NCBI GenBank assembly: GCA_024516035.1
Contig: CM044958.1
Span: 48,503,828-48,567,827, forward strand
Reading direction: 5' to 3'
DNA: 64,000 nt
Source: Bactericera cockerelli
Taxonomy: Eukaryota > Arthropoda > Insecta > Hemiptera > Triozidae
Shown piece after piece: positions 1 through 14,000 of this stretch. A program made the position numbers and the translations under genes. A model generated the notes under the pieces. It was not told where the DNA came from, searched no databases, and saw only the letters and a program-made list of their open reading frames with translations. Position 1 is the first letter of the stretch. Each line of letters begins with the position of its first letter.

Positions 1-4
1 TTCT

Positions 5-190
5 AGTCACCGTTGCCGAGTGAGTTAGCGCGCTAGGCATTGCACGCATAATGACCAGGGTTCGGTCGATCCCCGGTTGACGCTAGGCATCGATTCCCAG
101 AGGGGCAGGAATTTTTCTGCTCTGTACAAGGATGTTCAATGTTCGGGGTCCACTCACAGGAAAAATGAAAAAAATGAGGAAAAATTCCTT
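5..190 (+). mobile_element. SINE-A
   Basis: It begins GTCACCGTTGCCGAGTGAGT, a tRNA-like A box, with a disturbed B box, then GGGGCAGGA and TTCGGGGTCCACTCA. Confidence 0.75.
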
Positions 191-1375
191 GTGAGTAAAA
201 ACGGCTTGGCAAATATTTCCATAACCAAAATAGGAACCTGACTATTCTCGTTTGGTTTCCAAGAACTGGTTGTATAATGGTCTGTTGACCAAAGGGTGTA
301 CCAGAAGGACTATAGATCTAGAGTTTACTAGAGGTAATACCTACGTTCATGTATGACTTTTACATAAAAACTCAAGATCTTTACTGTCACTGCGACCGCT
401 TTTTTTACATTTAGTGGTAGGAATTCTCTGGTTGTTAATAATATTGGTTTACCCAAAAAATAATAGATAATTTTTCCAGGTCTAGGTAATTTTCTTTTAC
501 ATTTATATAATTCGAGACGGGACTTTTTATTTTACCTTCATAAAAAAAAAAAAAAAAAAATCTAGAAAAAAACCACCAGAAATATCGGATAAATGCCTCA
601 CAATTTTTTTTAACAAAGTGATACACGTACTGGTGAATTCAATATGCCATCCATGTTGGTTAATCGCCACTTTTAAGGGCCAAATGCAAGAGGATCAAAG
701 TTTAGATAAACCAGACTGTTCCTCAAGTCGGGATATAGTACGCTGTGATTGGTTGAAACTCCGATGACTTATTAGAGTCTGGCTAATCTTAGCTTTAATC
801 CCTTTTTTTTATAATTATCAGGGCCTACACAAATGCGATAGGGAAAACCTTCCCTATATGATTTCTTTTATAAAGACCCACAGAAATAATGTAATGTAAG
901 AAGTATAATGACCATTGATTAAAATGATTAAAAATAATCAATTGATTAGTGTAACACTCGATTAACGGACCTTCAAACGTCTATATTTTACAAGCAAGAA
1001 GAACTGAATGTGTGAAACAGGTAAAATGTCATCAGAATCGCAGTGAAAAAATATTTTGGTTTAAAAAAGTGACCGTTGAGTTCAACGAATCTTTTGTTTG
1101 AAGGGCCTCTTTCTTTTCGTCGCAGCTTACCAACTTTGAACCATTTAGAATCTAGAATACATCAGAGTTTTTCCTTATTGCTTCATTTGGAATTGTTTCT
1201 TGGAATTTTGAGCAGACAGGATAGAGCAGTGCCAAAAGTCGGGATACAAAGAAGAACTGGTGCTATTATTAGAACACCTGCTTGATTAGAAACCTGTGAA
1301 AGAATGTTGAGACCTTTAGAGAAACGTTAAAAAAAAAATTGAAAAAATAATAATAACAAAAAATAAGAAAAACTA
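190..1375. other. No gene recognised
   Basis: AT-rich sequence with homopolymer runs (541-560). A stretch at about 693-800 resembles an M-family MITE. I looked here for the missing N-terminal exon of the decarboxylase and found nothing convincing. Confidence 0.6.
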
Positions 1376-1376
1376 G

Positions 1377-1551
1377 AACGCGGGACTTTGCCATGCGAAA
1401 GGTCCCGGGTTCGAACCCCCATCTTCTTTGAAGAGGCATACAATGGGATCAGTGAGCTACAACACAGATCACGAGCGCCTACAGCTACAGAAGCTGCTGT
1501 TTCATGGCTACCAAATAAAAAGGCTGTGAAACACTCCTCTAAAAAGAAAGA
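1377..1551 (+). repeat. SINE-C, internally deleted
   Basis: GGTCCCGGGTTCGAACCCCC jumps directly to the distal body (CTACAACACAGATCACGAGC), so about 110 bases of the middle are missing. Confidence 0.7.
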
Positions 1552-1758
1552 AAAAAAATGTCACGTCGAATACATTATTTCTCGTATGGTCACTACTAGT
1601 AAGCAACGTCCGTCGTGGTGAGGACATGGATTTTTCTCGTTTCAAATCCATCAATGGTCTTCAGGGCAATCTACGTTCGCCATTTTTGTCTAAATATGCA
1701 GTGACCATTCATTCAAAACGTCATAATATGCAGACTACTTTTTAAAGAATTATGTACT

Positions 1759-1884
1759 TCAATAGTTAATCGATAAGGGGGCAGACTTGTAACCAGGAGG
1801 TCGGTGGTTCGAATGCCAAGTTCTTAAAAAAATCAGCAATCAGTTTGAGTAGTTGTGACATCTCAAAAAGGATTAACACAAATA
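1759..1884 (+). repeat. SINE-B, diverged
   Basis: It contains CAGACTTGTAACCAGGAGGT and TCGGTGGTTCGAAT, then GAGTAGTTGTGACATC. Confidence 0.7.
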
Positions 1885-2081
1885 ATAATACTCTTTAGAG
1901 GAAGGGAAACCATCAGGCGAGGTTAATGCTCAAAGCATTTTCTACCACCTAACCCTCAAAGTCTTATTATTATGTAGTCACAAACTCAAATTAACGAGAA
2001 ATTCGTGCACTGGGTGGGATTCCAACCAACGGATTCCTACGCTACCTGGATTACCAGACTAGCGCGTTAATCACTTGACTA
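1882..2081 (-). mobile_element. SINE-D next to exon A
   Basis: The inverted family body and head (CTACCTGGATTACCAGACTA) end 26 bases before the exon A splice junction, so the SINE supplies the far side of that acceptor region. Confidence 0.85.
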
Positions 2082-2107
2082 CCAGTGTGAAAACTCTTTA
2101 TTTTCAG

Positions 2108-2295
2108 AAAGTTCTCGACCTCAGTCTCGGTGAGCAAGGCGCGGCGGATCAGACAAGCCTCGTCCAGCTGTGCAGACACGTGATCCGCTTCAGTGTGAAG
2201 ACAGGCCACCGCTACTTCCTGAACCAGCTGTATGGGGGGGCGGACCCGTGGGGTCTGGCTGGGGCCTGGGTCTCGGAGGCCCTCAACACGAACCA
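2108..2295 (+). CDS. Decarboxylase exon 1 of those visible (exon A)
   Basis: The exon follows a tttattttcag acceptor and ends before gtgagt. It begins in phase 0 and ends with two bases of a Gln codon completed by the next exon. It encodes the segment with [19 protein letters not shown], matching the family's FFNQL(F/Y)xGxDP region, then SEALNTNQ. The open frame runs upstream to 2075, but bases up to about 2081 belong to a SINE-D copy, so the coding start is the splice acceptor and not an initiator codon. Confidence 0.9.
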
Positions 2296-5014
2296 GTGAG
2301 TCAGTGAGTCAGGCGGAAAGTTATGTATGAGGAATTGAGTCAGTTCAACATAAAAAGAGAAATTAATATTATTATTATACAACACTTTATTGGTCAACTA
2401 AATGATATTATTCAATAAAATATAACATGAAAAAAAAAGAACACAATAGAATAAGTAGTGAACCAAGGGGCGAGATTAAAGCCTGTGGCTTTCTCTTCCA
2501 CCGAACCCCAATAAAATAATGATAATATTGAATGAGTTAGAAATCTATACTTATAAATCAGTATAATCAGGATTAACAGAAAAGTGAGAAGTTGTACTAG
2601 ATGTATATGAATATCAACGCATACCTGGACAGCTGTTTCGAGCTTATTTTGAGTAGTTGTGTCGAATGTCACTTAACACTCACTCACTCATCTCTCTTTC
2701 TCCATACTGATATGGCTTAGCTGAAATTTGTTACGTACCTATGTATTATGCCTTTTAGTTAGAGAGGTGCGCTAAGAAAGGATTTTTTTAATAATCCAAC
2801 TGGGACGTCAACTGAGGAGGGGGAAAAAAAAGTCAATAGCCTTTTTATCACTCTCTGCGGTGCCAATAAATTTTCGGTAGTTGAATTTGAAGTATGTGTA
2901 TTTGTTTTATTTTCTATAGCATGTGCAACAAGGTTTCTTTTGTAGATATACCAACTAGGACGCTAGCAACGGGAGAAAATGCAGTTTTTCAAAAAAATTG
3001 TTGACGACCGTAGCAAAGCACAGGTTGGTTAAGCAGCTCTTAATTAACAAATAAGTCAACCATCTTTTGATAAAAAAAAGAAAAAAAATAGACACCTACT
3101 GATTTCAGAAAGTTAAGCAGTCACACTGGCCGAGTAGTGAGGGCTACCAGGCTTGCACGCAAGGTGATCTGGGTTCGAATCCGTGAAGTGGAGTCGGTTT
3201 CGGCTCTCTACTTAAGGTGTTACGGTGTCCACACTTACCTCGTGAGGAAAATATCATTGAAATGTAAACCTGAACAATAAGGTCTATGGGCCACATTATG
3301 AAACAAACATGCCAGACTTAGATTCAACCAATCACAGGGCACTATAGCCAAAGTTAAGGGATAGTGTCCCGTTACATTATATCTAATCCTGTTTTATAAT
3401 TCTAAAAATTTCTAGGATTAACACTTTCACCGCCAACTGTATTTTCGACTATTTTCATTCATAGGCCAGGCGTGATTTTGATGTGGTGATACATCAAAGT
3501 ATCACTGGCCTGGGGAAGAGATTTTGACAAAAAAATTGACATGTTCTTGGATACTGCTAGGCCAGAGCAACACATTCCTCATGTTAAACATATAGAAAGT
3601 GTTACTCACAAGTATCACCAGCGTCTTGAAGACTCTGTGGGTGATACTTTGAAGTATCACCATGTTCATACTAGCGCAGAACCAGGTGATACTTCCATGT
3701 ATCACCTGGCGCTGAAAGTGTTAAATTTCTTGAAATTAGCTGTCTATTACTTCACATTAGCTGTCTCCATTTCAGATACACTTACGAAGTAGCGCCAGCC
3801 TTCACTCTGGCAGAGCATGAAGTTATTCAGAAAGTCCTTCAATTGTTTGGATTTAAAGATGGCGACGGAATTTTCTCTCCAGGTAAAGTTGATTTTCAAT
3901 TTTGTGCCGAAACACCAGAAATTAATTTTTATTCGTAACAAGCAAAAAAAAATTAATTTGGGTTTAACTTCGCTTGCAACTGCATGGTCATTGGTCAAGG
4001 TCATATTGGTCATATTATGACGGGCACTCCCGTTTTTTATGACGGGCACTCCCGTACCCTTCATTCGCTGAAAACTCACCAACCCTTGTTTGGATTTCAA
4101 GATGCCGACGGAATTTTCTCTCCTGGTAAAGTGGAGTTTTGGATCTGCCAAAACACCAGAAACTAATTTTTTATTCATTATCTGGCTAAAAGAAAAAAAA
4201 TATGGGTTTAACTTTGCTTCCAACTGCATGATCATATCACGAAGGGAGTGTTACCCTTCAGAAAACTCACCCAGCCTGCTATTCACATTAACCTACCCAG
4301 CCTGGATTGGGCCGGAATGCCAGCATCACGACTTCTTCTCCTCGCTGGACATTGCTTAACTTCGGTGATCCTACCAGAACCGGTGCATTCAACGCGCCAT
4401 CAAGGCTGGCACGTATAGCGTTCTTTTTATTTTGAAGTCGGAGGAATATGTATGGAATGGGAAAAATGGAAACTTGTTCATAACCCAATAAGATAGTTTC
4501 TCTGTTATATTACTTCCGAGATATTTCTAATATTAGAATTTGCAAGTATTGTAGCCAGCTTCCGTGGCGTAACGGTTCTGACTAGTAGTCCAGAGATCCT
4601 GAGTTCGATCCTCGGTCAGGGTAGATTTTTCACACACAAAATTCTGTTCCCTCCGTACATGTGAGGCTGGCATTTCCGGCCCTACCCAGGCTGGGTGAGG
4701 TTAATGTGGGTAGCTGGTACGATTCCCAGCGAATGGAGGACCCCCGTCCTAATCCAGGACGTTAAATCAAATAAAATCGTTGACGTTAGGAAGGGAATCT
4801 ATAGTTGTAAAAAATGTGCCAAAACCAATTAAAATTAACCATGAGGTTGAACAACGTCGACCCTGCTTGAGCGGGATAACACAGGGTAAAAGAAGAAGAA
4901 GAATTTGCAAGTATTGTGTTCGTTTTCATACCATTTTCATAGGCAATAATCCCGCCCTTTAGGTAGGACATTAGCTTTATTCTCTTTTTTGTTCTTCTTT
5001 CTTTGTTCAATCTA

Positions 5015-5047
<33 letters not shown>

Positions 5048-8000
5048 CATTGTATTTTACTGTTTATTTATATTTTTGTCTTACCTAATAAAGTATAATA
5101 TAATAATAATAATAATAAAACACCAAGTGTACTGTAATACTGTTCTACTAGTAAACATGATTATTCGGCAATAGGTGAGTTCGGTGCGAAGATTACCCGC
5201 ACCTTTTTCGCATGTATGAATTCGGTGCCGCCGAAAAAAGGTGATGTATGAGTTCGGTGCGGTCCTAATGACTTATAAATCTATTGTTTTTTTATAATGT
5301 ACTCTGTTGCTTGTTAACAGTCATCCTGCTGTTATTAAGTCAGTAGATTATGTTGTAGACAGTTACATTCAGCAAGGCTGTCCATTTCCTCCTTGAAGGC
5401 CATGCCTAGGGTTAATAGTAGGGTTAGGTAAAATACAATGAAGGCCATGCCTTGGGTTTATAGTAGGGTTTGGTAAAATACAATGAAGGCCATGCCTTGG
5501 GTTTATAGTAGGGTTAGGTAAAATACAATGAAGGCCATGCCTTGGGTTTACAGTAGGGTTAGGTAAAATACAATGAAGGCCATGCCTTGGGTTTATAGTA
5601 GGGTTAGGTAAAATACAATGAAGGCCATGCCTTGGGTTTATAGTAGGGTTAGGTAAAATACAATGAAGGCCATGCCTTGGGTTTACAGTAGGGTTAGGTA
5701 AAATACATTGAAGGCCATGCCTATAAGGAAAAAAATACTATAATTACCTGATCATCAGGGCAAGTACCAGGGCACCGAATTCATACATGACCTTTTTTAG
5801 GCGGCACCGAATTCATACATGACCTGTTTTAGGCGGCACCGAACTCATACATTTTTTTATTTTCCGCACCGAACTCATACGTAGCCGATTATTCCTATTC
5901 TCCCCCCCTCCCACAGGCGGAAGCATATCTAACATGTACGCAATATCCATGGCCAAATATCGACAGTTTCCTGAAACCAAGTGTAAAGGTCTTTCCCATC
6001 TCCCACCACTGTGTATCTTCACCTCAGAGGACGTAAGTTAACATTTAGAACACATCAGAATGCGAAAACAAATGTAAAGGGTTCCCTAATATTTGTTGGT
6101 CATCATTGAGCAATTTCACGTGTGAGGACAATATTCTTAAATCTAAACTATTGTAAGAAACCTCAGGAAAGCATTATTTAGAAAGAAAATCTAGCAATTT
6201 TTTTTTAAAACTTAATGACACCCATGTAGCTTGATCGATAAGACGGCGCCTGGAGATCGGTGGTTCAAGTCCCGATTTCGGTTAAAATTTAGCAGCGCTA
6301 GATTGAGTAGTTGTGACATCAGAAAAGTGATAACTTTGATAACTTTTGTGTCTAATTATGAGTGGTCAGAAACTCAAATTAATGAGGAAAACTTTATGCA
6401 CTGGGTGGAATTCGAACCAACGGATCCCTACGCTACCTGGATTACCAGAATAGCGCGTTAACCACTTGAGTACCAGTGCACCAATATAAATTGATGTGAC
6501 ATTCCGTTGGGTCATCAGAAGAGAAAGTACAGGAAGAATGGTTGCTGGGTAGTTGATGGGATGCCATAAAATAACCCTTGGTACCTGATTCTGGTACCGA
6601 GGAGACCTTTGTGAGCTGAACGGAGGTGTACGACCTGATAGTATTAACACATTCACTGCCACCTGGGTGGAAGACCCAAGTTGTGATATCACGATTGTTG
6701 TTGACACGAATGTCTAATGACTTCTAACTCAAACATTTTTTTTTCAGAAGAGGCGAATTTATCGGCATCAAAAACATAAGACATCAAAACATATAACACA
6801 AAAACAAAAACATAAAAACAAAAGCAACATAAGCTAATATGGGATAAAGGCAAGGGAGATATATAAAAACCAGCGTAGGTGAATGTCTGTGAGCCGGCGA
6901 GAAGGTTTTTTACCGTCTAAAAACCTCTTCTTGGTTGTGTTTCTATTATATGTTGCCCTGGGACCGCCGTGTGGCATTACTTCAGGGTCTAACTCAAACA
7001 TGCACTGTCAATATACTCGTACATTCAACGATAGTTGTAAACAAAATTATCTAATCTACCTCTGCATAGCAGAATATCCATTTTATACACCCAATTTTAG
7101 AAAGCTAGGCCCGATTTTAACCCATTAACGCCTGAACTGTGGGAAAACGTTGATCCATTTTGAAAAAATAAATATCGAAACTTCTGATAGGACAACTGAT
7201 AGAAATGTCTAGTAAAAGTCAGAAGGTAGCAAATATTGTCATCAATGAGAACTATAATGTTATAAAGTGGTAACATGTACCGTATTGAACTAATAGGTCA
7301 GAAACTTGCAGTGCCTCTATCGTTGCTATTACTATGATAGTACTTAGTACCTGGGTCTCATTCCATAACTAGGTACTATCAATATCTCCGTTTCAACCAT
7401 CAAATTTCGTTCAAATAACGCACTCTCTGAATGCCTTATTTTTAAACGAAAATTGACGGTTGAAAGTGAGGTATTTCTGGAACGAGACAGTGTCTGTCCC
7501 GGTAGCTCAGTGGTAAAGGCGGCACTCTGTTAATCCAGAGATTCCAGAGGTCGCGCGTTCGACAGCCGGGACATGACAAGTTATCCTCCCACATAATAAT
7601 ATGTCTTGGGATTACTGCTGGAATGATGGGACTTTAATAGTCCTAATCGGGCAGTATAAATTAGGCGATATTATTATTATTATATTTGGATTTTGAGAGA
7701 GCTTTCTGGCTCGGGACAGTGGTAACCATGACCAAGTACAACGGTATTCACATCAACAAAAAATACCACGGTTACGTTTGGTTCAAAGTGATACTTATCG
7801 ACTTAGTGCAGAGCAATTTTTATAGACAGTTTATCGCACGAATAGCTTTAAGCAATCGCTTTCCATGCGGATGGTCCCGGGTTCGAACTCCCGCGCTGAC
7901 AAAAAATTGTATTCAAAATTTTGTTACAGTTGTTTGTAAGGGATACCTTCCGGTGCGCTCGTGTTGACCTAGCACCTAAATTTGTATTGTGTCACTTCTC

Positions 8001-11000
8001 GGTCATCAGAAGGGAGGCATACTACGGGATGGGCAGGCTACAACACCGACCACAAGCGTCTACAGTAGCTACTGTTTCATGGCTATGCAATAAAAAAGGC
8101 TCTGACACACTCATCTTTAAACACTTAAAAAAATCGAATCCACTCGGTTCTCGGAGTTCTCACAAAGCAGCTTGCATGTAGCAGTGATCGTGTTAAGTAT
8201 TACATCGCTTCTTGGGAATGTTCTGGCAGTTGTATTCCTGCTTTCTAATCGCCCCATCCCTTCGGTCCCTCTGTCCTTAATCTCGATTCAGATTCTGGCA
8301 ACTTTTGGTTTCTCTTTGCCTTTTTCCAGCCGCAATTGGAATTGTTATTGGTCAAACTCTTCCAGTCTTCTTTTAGTTGTTGTTATTGTAGTGGCGTGAG
8401 ATACGCCGGATTGTTCTGAAATATAGATCTTTTTTGACGAAATCAATAAAAAAAAAAGCGAGCGACGTTAAACCCCCCAAAAAAATAGAATCATCATCAT
8501 CATCATAGGGTGCGTTATCGTGAACGATGGTAGCCAGACAGTGGAGGAATGACTCAGCACTTCTACCACTGTCTTTACAAGGAGGCTAATAATTGACAAG
8601 GGCCCCCAGAACCAAGCCTGTTACTTTAATACTGGTCTACTCCCTGTTTATAGGCCCCCAGCCAGACTGCTGGTCTACTCGATGTTTATAGTCCCCCAGC
8701 CAGACAAAATTAGAATACCTAGAAAAAATTACAAGTAGGTACCTAGGTAGTTAAAATTCTAAGATCTAGGATTTTTAATTTTAAGATTTTTTTTTTACAA
8801 CTTGTTCCATAATTTAAGAAAATAACAAAAAATACCAAGTTCGGTACTGAACACGTTGATGGTCGAGAAATTTGGTTTGTGAGTCTAAAAATAGATTCGC
8901 CAAAACAAGAAAGGACGCACTGGGTAATTTGCGTCGAAAAATAGAACAAAGGTTCCGTGGACTGGCGGCTAATTCTCGGTACAGGACAATGAGAAGTGGC
9001 CGCGTGATGGGTCGACCTTTGACCAGAGACCCTGAAATATGAAATGAAATATTAATGTGGGACTGCATAATATGCCTACAGGATTTTTTTTTAAAAGTAG
9101 GTAGGTATTATTAATTATTATAAAGAAAATGTGGTTATGTAATGAAGATGCCCATCTAAAACATTATTTTTTTTTTTAATAACAAAAGATTTGATTTACC
9201 TAGTATTTAAAACAAAACTATATTCCTACCTAACACATTAAAAATATTAAGGAAAATAACAAAACATTTGGTATTCATACCTAGAATTTATAACAATACT
9301 GTTGCTATCCTGGACGTTGGTGCTTTTTCTTTCTAATGGTGTTAGCTTGGTCATGGAATTTCTGGATTACGGGTTCGATTCTCCCCCAGTTCATGTAAAT
9401 CTATCAAAATTTGCGTTCCAGGATTGTCTATTTTTTTTTTTTTTTTTTTTTTTTTGCTTAACTTTTCTTTAACATTTAGTTTGAAGATAAGCAGAATTTG
9501 GTAGGCCATCCATTTTTTTCTTCAAAATGTCAAGACCTAATTCACCGGATAAAAAAGGTCATTTTAGAAGAGGTTTGAAGCCCCATTCCTTGGAAAATTC
9601 AACTATTTTACCAAATTATCCTCACCTAGCCTGGGTTGGGCTGGGAATAGCAAGTATCACAATATCCAAGTTCTAACCTCGCTTCATGTTGCATACCTTC
9701 AGTGACAAAACGCAAACTGGTGTATTGTCTCGAAATCTGGTGTTTTGAAAAACAGTGTCTTGTTAGAGGACTATAAACAGAGAACAGACTATCCAAGTAG
9801 CCAATCCTAACAAGTAAATCTAGCTTGCAGTTTCCCAATGGTTTAATGGCTTATAAAGTAAAAGCCCAAGTCCTCAATATTATTATCTGATCTGGTTGCA
9901 GGGTTTTCAGTGAAACCCTAACAATTAACACTGCGACCTAATCAGATCTATTGTGACAAGTTGATTCTATTCCATTTTAACGTCCTGATTGAGATTGATA
10001 GTCAGGACGGGGGTTTTACCCTCCATTCGCTGGGAATCGTACCAGCTACCCACATAAACCTCACCCAGCCTGGGTAGGGCCGGAAATGCCAGCCTCACGT
10101 GTTTGGAGGGAACAGAGTTTTCTTCGAAAAGTCTGCTCCAACCGGGGATCGAACTCTGGATCTCTGTACTACGGGCAGTAGTCACAACCATTACGCCACG
10201 GAGGCTGGCAAGTCCTCATGATGGTTGATCGCACATAAAAATAACTTAAGTTGGATAGATAATGTCACTCCCCCAGCTGTAGCCATGCTGGCCGCAACAA
10301 CAACCATCCCTCGACTTATTTTGTGATAGAATGAGCAACTTCAAGAGCAAGATCCTCCAATTGAAAAATCTATCCTCCCTTTAACCTCTGTAAACATCAT
10401 GGACCTTTTCACCCCACTCCAGTCCACAACAGTTTTTGACAAGAAAAGAGAGGGAAAATGGAAGAAATACAAAGTAATACAACATATTTTATTAACATTT
10501 GTACCTTAACAGTTGCCAAAGAAGATTTCCTTAGCTTCTGTGAATGGGGTTGGACCCCGTAAATTAGTAAAAATAAAATAAAATAAAAAATAAATAAAAC
10601 CATTACTGTTCACAGAGTCACTACTCCATGCTGAAAGCGGCGCACTGGCTTGGTGTAGGCATCGACAATGTCATTCGCGTTAAAACCAACTCCAGGGGAC
10701 AAATGATCGCCTCCTGTCTGGAAGAAGCTATCAAGGTCTGTTCGGCAGACGGCAGGATCCCGATCTTTGTGAACGCCACCGCAGGAACGACAGTTCTGGG
10801 AGCTTTTGATCCGCTTGACCAAGTAGCGGACGTGTGCCAGAGACACAAGTTGTGGATGCATGTGGACGTAAGTGTTGGGTGGAAGAGGTTGCCATAGTCA
10901 ACTACCTCGCCTCTACGTGAGGAGGAGTAGTCACCGTTGCCGAGTGAGTTAGTGCGCTATAGGCATTGCACGCACGGTGACCTGGGTTCGATCCCCAGCG

Positions 11001-14000
11001 GGGCAGGATTTTTACTGCTCTGTGCTCGGGGTGTACTTAACCTCGTGAGGAAAAATGAGTAGCTGCTCTAATGTTATTTGCAGCGCCCAGTGGCGGAACT
11101 ATAGGCAAAAATAAAATATTGGGATTTTCAAAATACGGAAAAGTCCTATAATTCTGCGCTACACACTAAAATTGTGATGTAATAACACAAAGAAACACAT
11201 TTTATTATTATATTATAATTATATTAAAAAATATATGAACAGATAGATCCCTTTGAACGTTTTTTAACGCGATCTTTTTTCTTCAAATGTTTTTCTTCAA
11301 AATTATGCTTTACCTTCATTGGACTAGGAAGCAAAATCTTTTCAAACTCTTAAGCTGATTTCATAAGCGAGGTAGTAATGAAGCGAGGTTTTTATTATTT
11401 TTATACTGAAGAAAGAAGACGTTTTTAATGAAATATATTATATCATTTGAATCATTAAAAAAAAAAAAACATTAGCGAGGTATTAAAATTCATGCACTGG
11501 GTCGGATTCGAACCAACATTATGCCTAACGCTACCTCAATTACCAGACTAGCGCGAAAACCACTTGACTTCTTCTTTAAAAAAAAAAACTTTTTCCAGAT
11601 TTTGATCAAACGTTATAAATCCAAAAGATCTTGGAAATTCGACAGCCAAATCAAAAATTTGTGATTTTCTGTAAAACATTTTGTCATATACCTATGAAGA
11701 CAGACATACAAAAAAATGTCGAGTCGGACTTGTACAGTTGACCTCAATCGAATTCCCTGGCAAGGCAAATTTTAGTTCGTTGGTTCAATTCCCTGGCAAG
11801 GCAAATATTTCACAGTGGGTAGTTTCCTTTTTACTTTCCTAATCCTATAATAAGGAAAGTATTTTTCTTCTTTCTATTTCTCTGATAAAATTCTCAAGTC
11901 TCCGTTGTCTCATATTTCAGGCTTGTTGGGGAGGCTCTCTGCTTTTCTCTCAGAAATATTCTTCCGTCCTCACAGGTATTCATAGGTAGGTAGAATTTAG
12001 ATTTGATAATAGGTAAGTATTTAGAGTAAGTAAGTATTCATAATATTACCTAGATAAATGACGTCAGAAATTTGATTCCTATTTCTACAGAACTGACAAA
12101 TGGCATTCTAAAATAATAGATCATTATTTATTTATTTAAACATAAGTACAACAAGTCTAAAAAAGGAACCACCCCGGAACTCTAAGTATATATTTCAACT
12201 CAGGGTGATTGACTTTTATTAATTGCCGATTTTTCAATTGGATTTAATTGTACAAAAAAGTGTTACAATAAAAATAAATAACTAATAAGTTAATAACATA
12301 CAGGACAGTTATTTTATTTCTTAGTTAAGGTTTTATTTTTTTAAAAAACTATGTTTCATTCACTCACTTTTGTTAAACTATATCTAGTAATATCTCTATA
12401 TTTCTCTTAAATTTGAAAAAAAAAAAAAAAAAATGGTTCACATAATTGACCTCAGTGGCTTGATCGATTGGGCGGCGGACTTGTAACCTGGAGGTCGGAG
12501 GATCAAGTCCCGGTTAAGCGAGTATAACTAGTTGTAATATCACGACAGTGATTAACACAAATATGAAAACCTAATTTTTTTCGAAATAATTTGAAGATAG
12601 AAAACAAATTATTTCGATGTTTATTTGTTTTACCAAGAGTTGTGTATAACTATAAGTTTTTCCAAAGAACTTATATATTTCTAATTTTTTTATTTGCTTC
12701 ACATTTCTACAGAGCTGACTCCGTTGCCTGGAACCCTCACAAAATGTTAGGAGCGCCCCTGCAATGTTCTATTCTACTCATCAAACAAAAAGTAAGTAGG
12801 TACCTATTTACTTACCTAACATAAAATAATAAACCTTTGGGTTTTGGATAGGAATCAAACTTGCGACTTGTCCGGTGAATATCAAATTCTTTCAATATCG
12901 GTACAAAATCCACTTGAAATAAGATGAGGGAAACAAAAAGTATGTGATTTTCATATCATTATTGTTGGGTTCTAATTATTATTAAATTATTTATTAGATA
13001 ATAAGACATAATTATGTACAAGTAATGATTACTAAATTTGAAAAATGGAAACAATATAAACAATGAAGGGTTGGGTGGAAGAGATTGCCAAAGGCAATAA
13101 CTCTGCCCTTTGGTTAGGACATAATATATATTATGAATATATTTATTTATTTTTTTCTTCTCTTATATTGTATATTATTTGTAGTCACTGTTGCAGAGCG
13201 TGTTAGCGCGCTAGGCATTGCACACATGGTGACCTGGAATCGATTCCCAGCGGGGGAGGGTTTTTTCTGCTTTGTACTTGGATGTTCGGGGTCCACTCAT
13301 ACCTCGTGAGGAAAAATGAGTACCTGCTTTAATGTGAAGCAGCGACCAGTGGCAGAATCTTAGGCAAAAAAATAATACAAGATATTGAAAATTCAAGTGG
13401 TAAAGTCCTATGATTCTGCGCTACCCACTAAAATTGTGACATAATAACACAAAGAAAAAGCATTATTATTATTATATTGTATATTAATTTGTAATTATTT
13501 GTGTTGTATATAATTATGTTCAATTAATAAAGTGTAAATAAATGAATTTAAAATAAAAATAAATAAAAAACAATATAAACCACTTAACCCCCGCCGCCTC
13601 TTCCCAGGGGCTCCTCCACCAGGCAAACGCCACCGCCGCCACCTACCTCTTCCAGCAGGACAAGTTCTATGACGTCACATTCGACAGCGGCGACAAGAGT
13701 GTTCAGTGCGGCCGAAAAGTGGACGCTTTCAAGTTGTGGCTGATGTGGAAGGCAAGGGGAAGCAGCGGCTTTGGACGCTACGTGGACAATGCTGTGGACT
13801 GTTCTCGGTGAGTTGAAGGATTTAACCTTACCCAGCCAGCCTGGGTTGACCTGGGAAAAGTGGACGCTCTCAAGTTGTGGCTGATGTGGAAGGTAAGAGA
13901 TAGTAGAGTCATTGGACGCTATTTGGACAATGCTATGGACTGTTATCGGTGAGTTGAAGGATTTAACCTTACCCAGCCTGGGTTGACCCAGGAAAAGTGG

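Noticed and set aside
7495..7580. Possible functional tRNA genes (here and at many SINE heads)
   Set aside because: All tRNA-like stretches are attached to repeated SINE bodies and their cloverleafs are imperfect.
8172..8399. Hydrophobic 75-codon open frame that looks like a membrane protein
   Set aside because: It starts just after a SINE-C end within a decarboxylase intron, has no homologous motif and no splice support.
11921..11975. Shorter exon E ending at the first gt (11976)
   Set aside because: It breaks the frame with exon F and loses the GI-x-R residues expected by the family.
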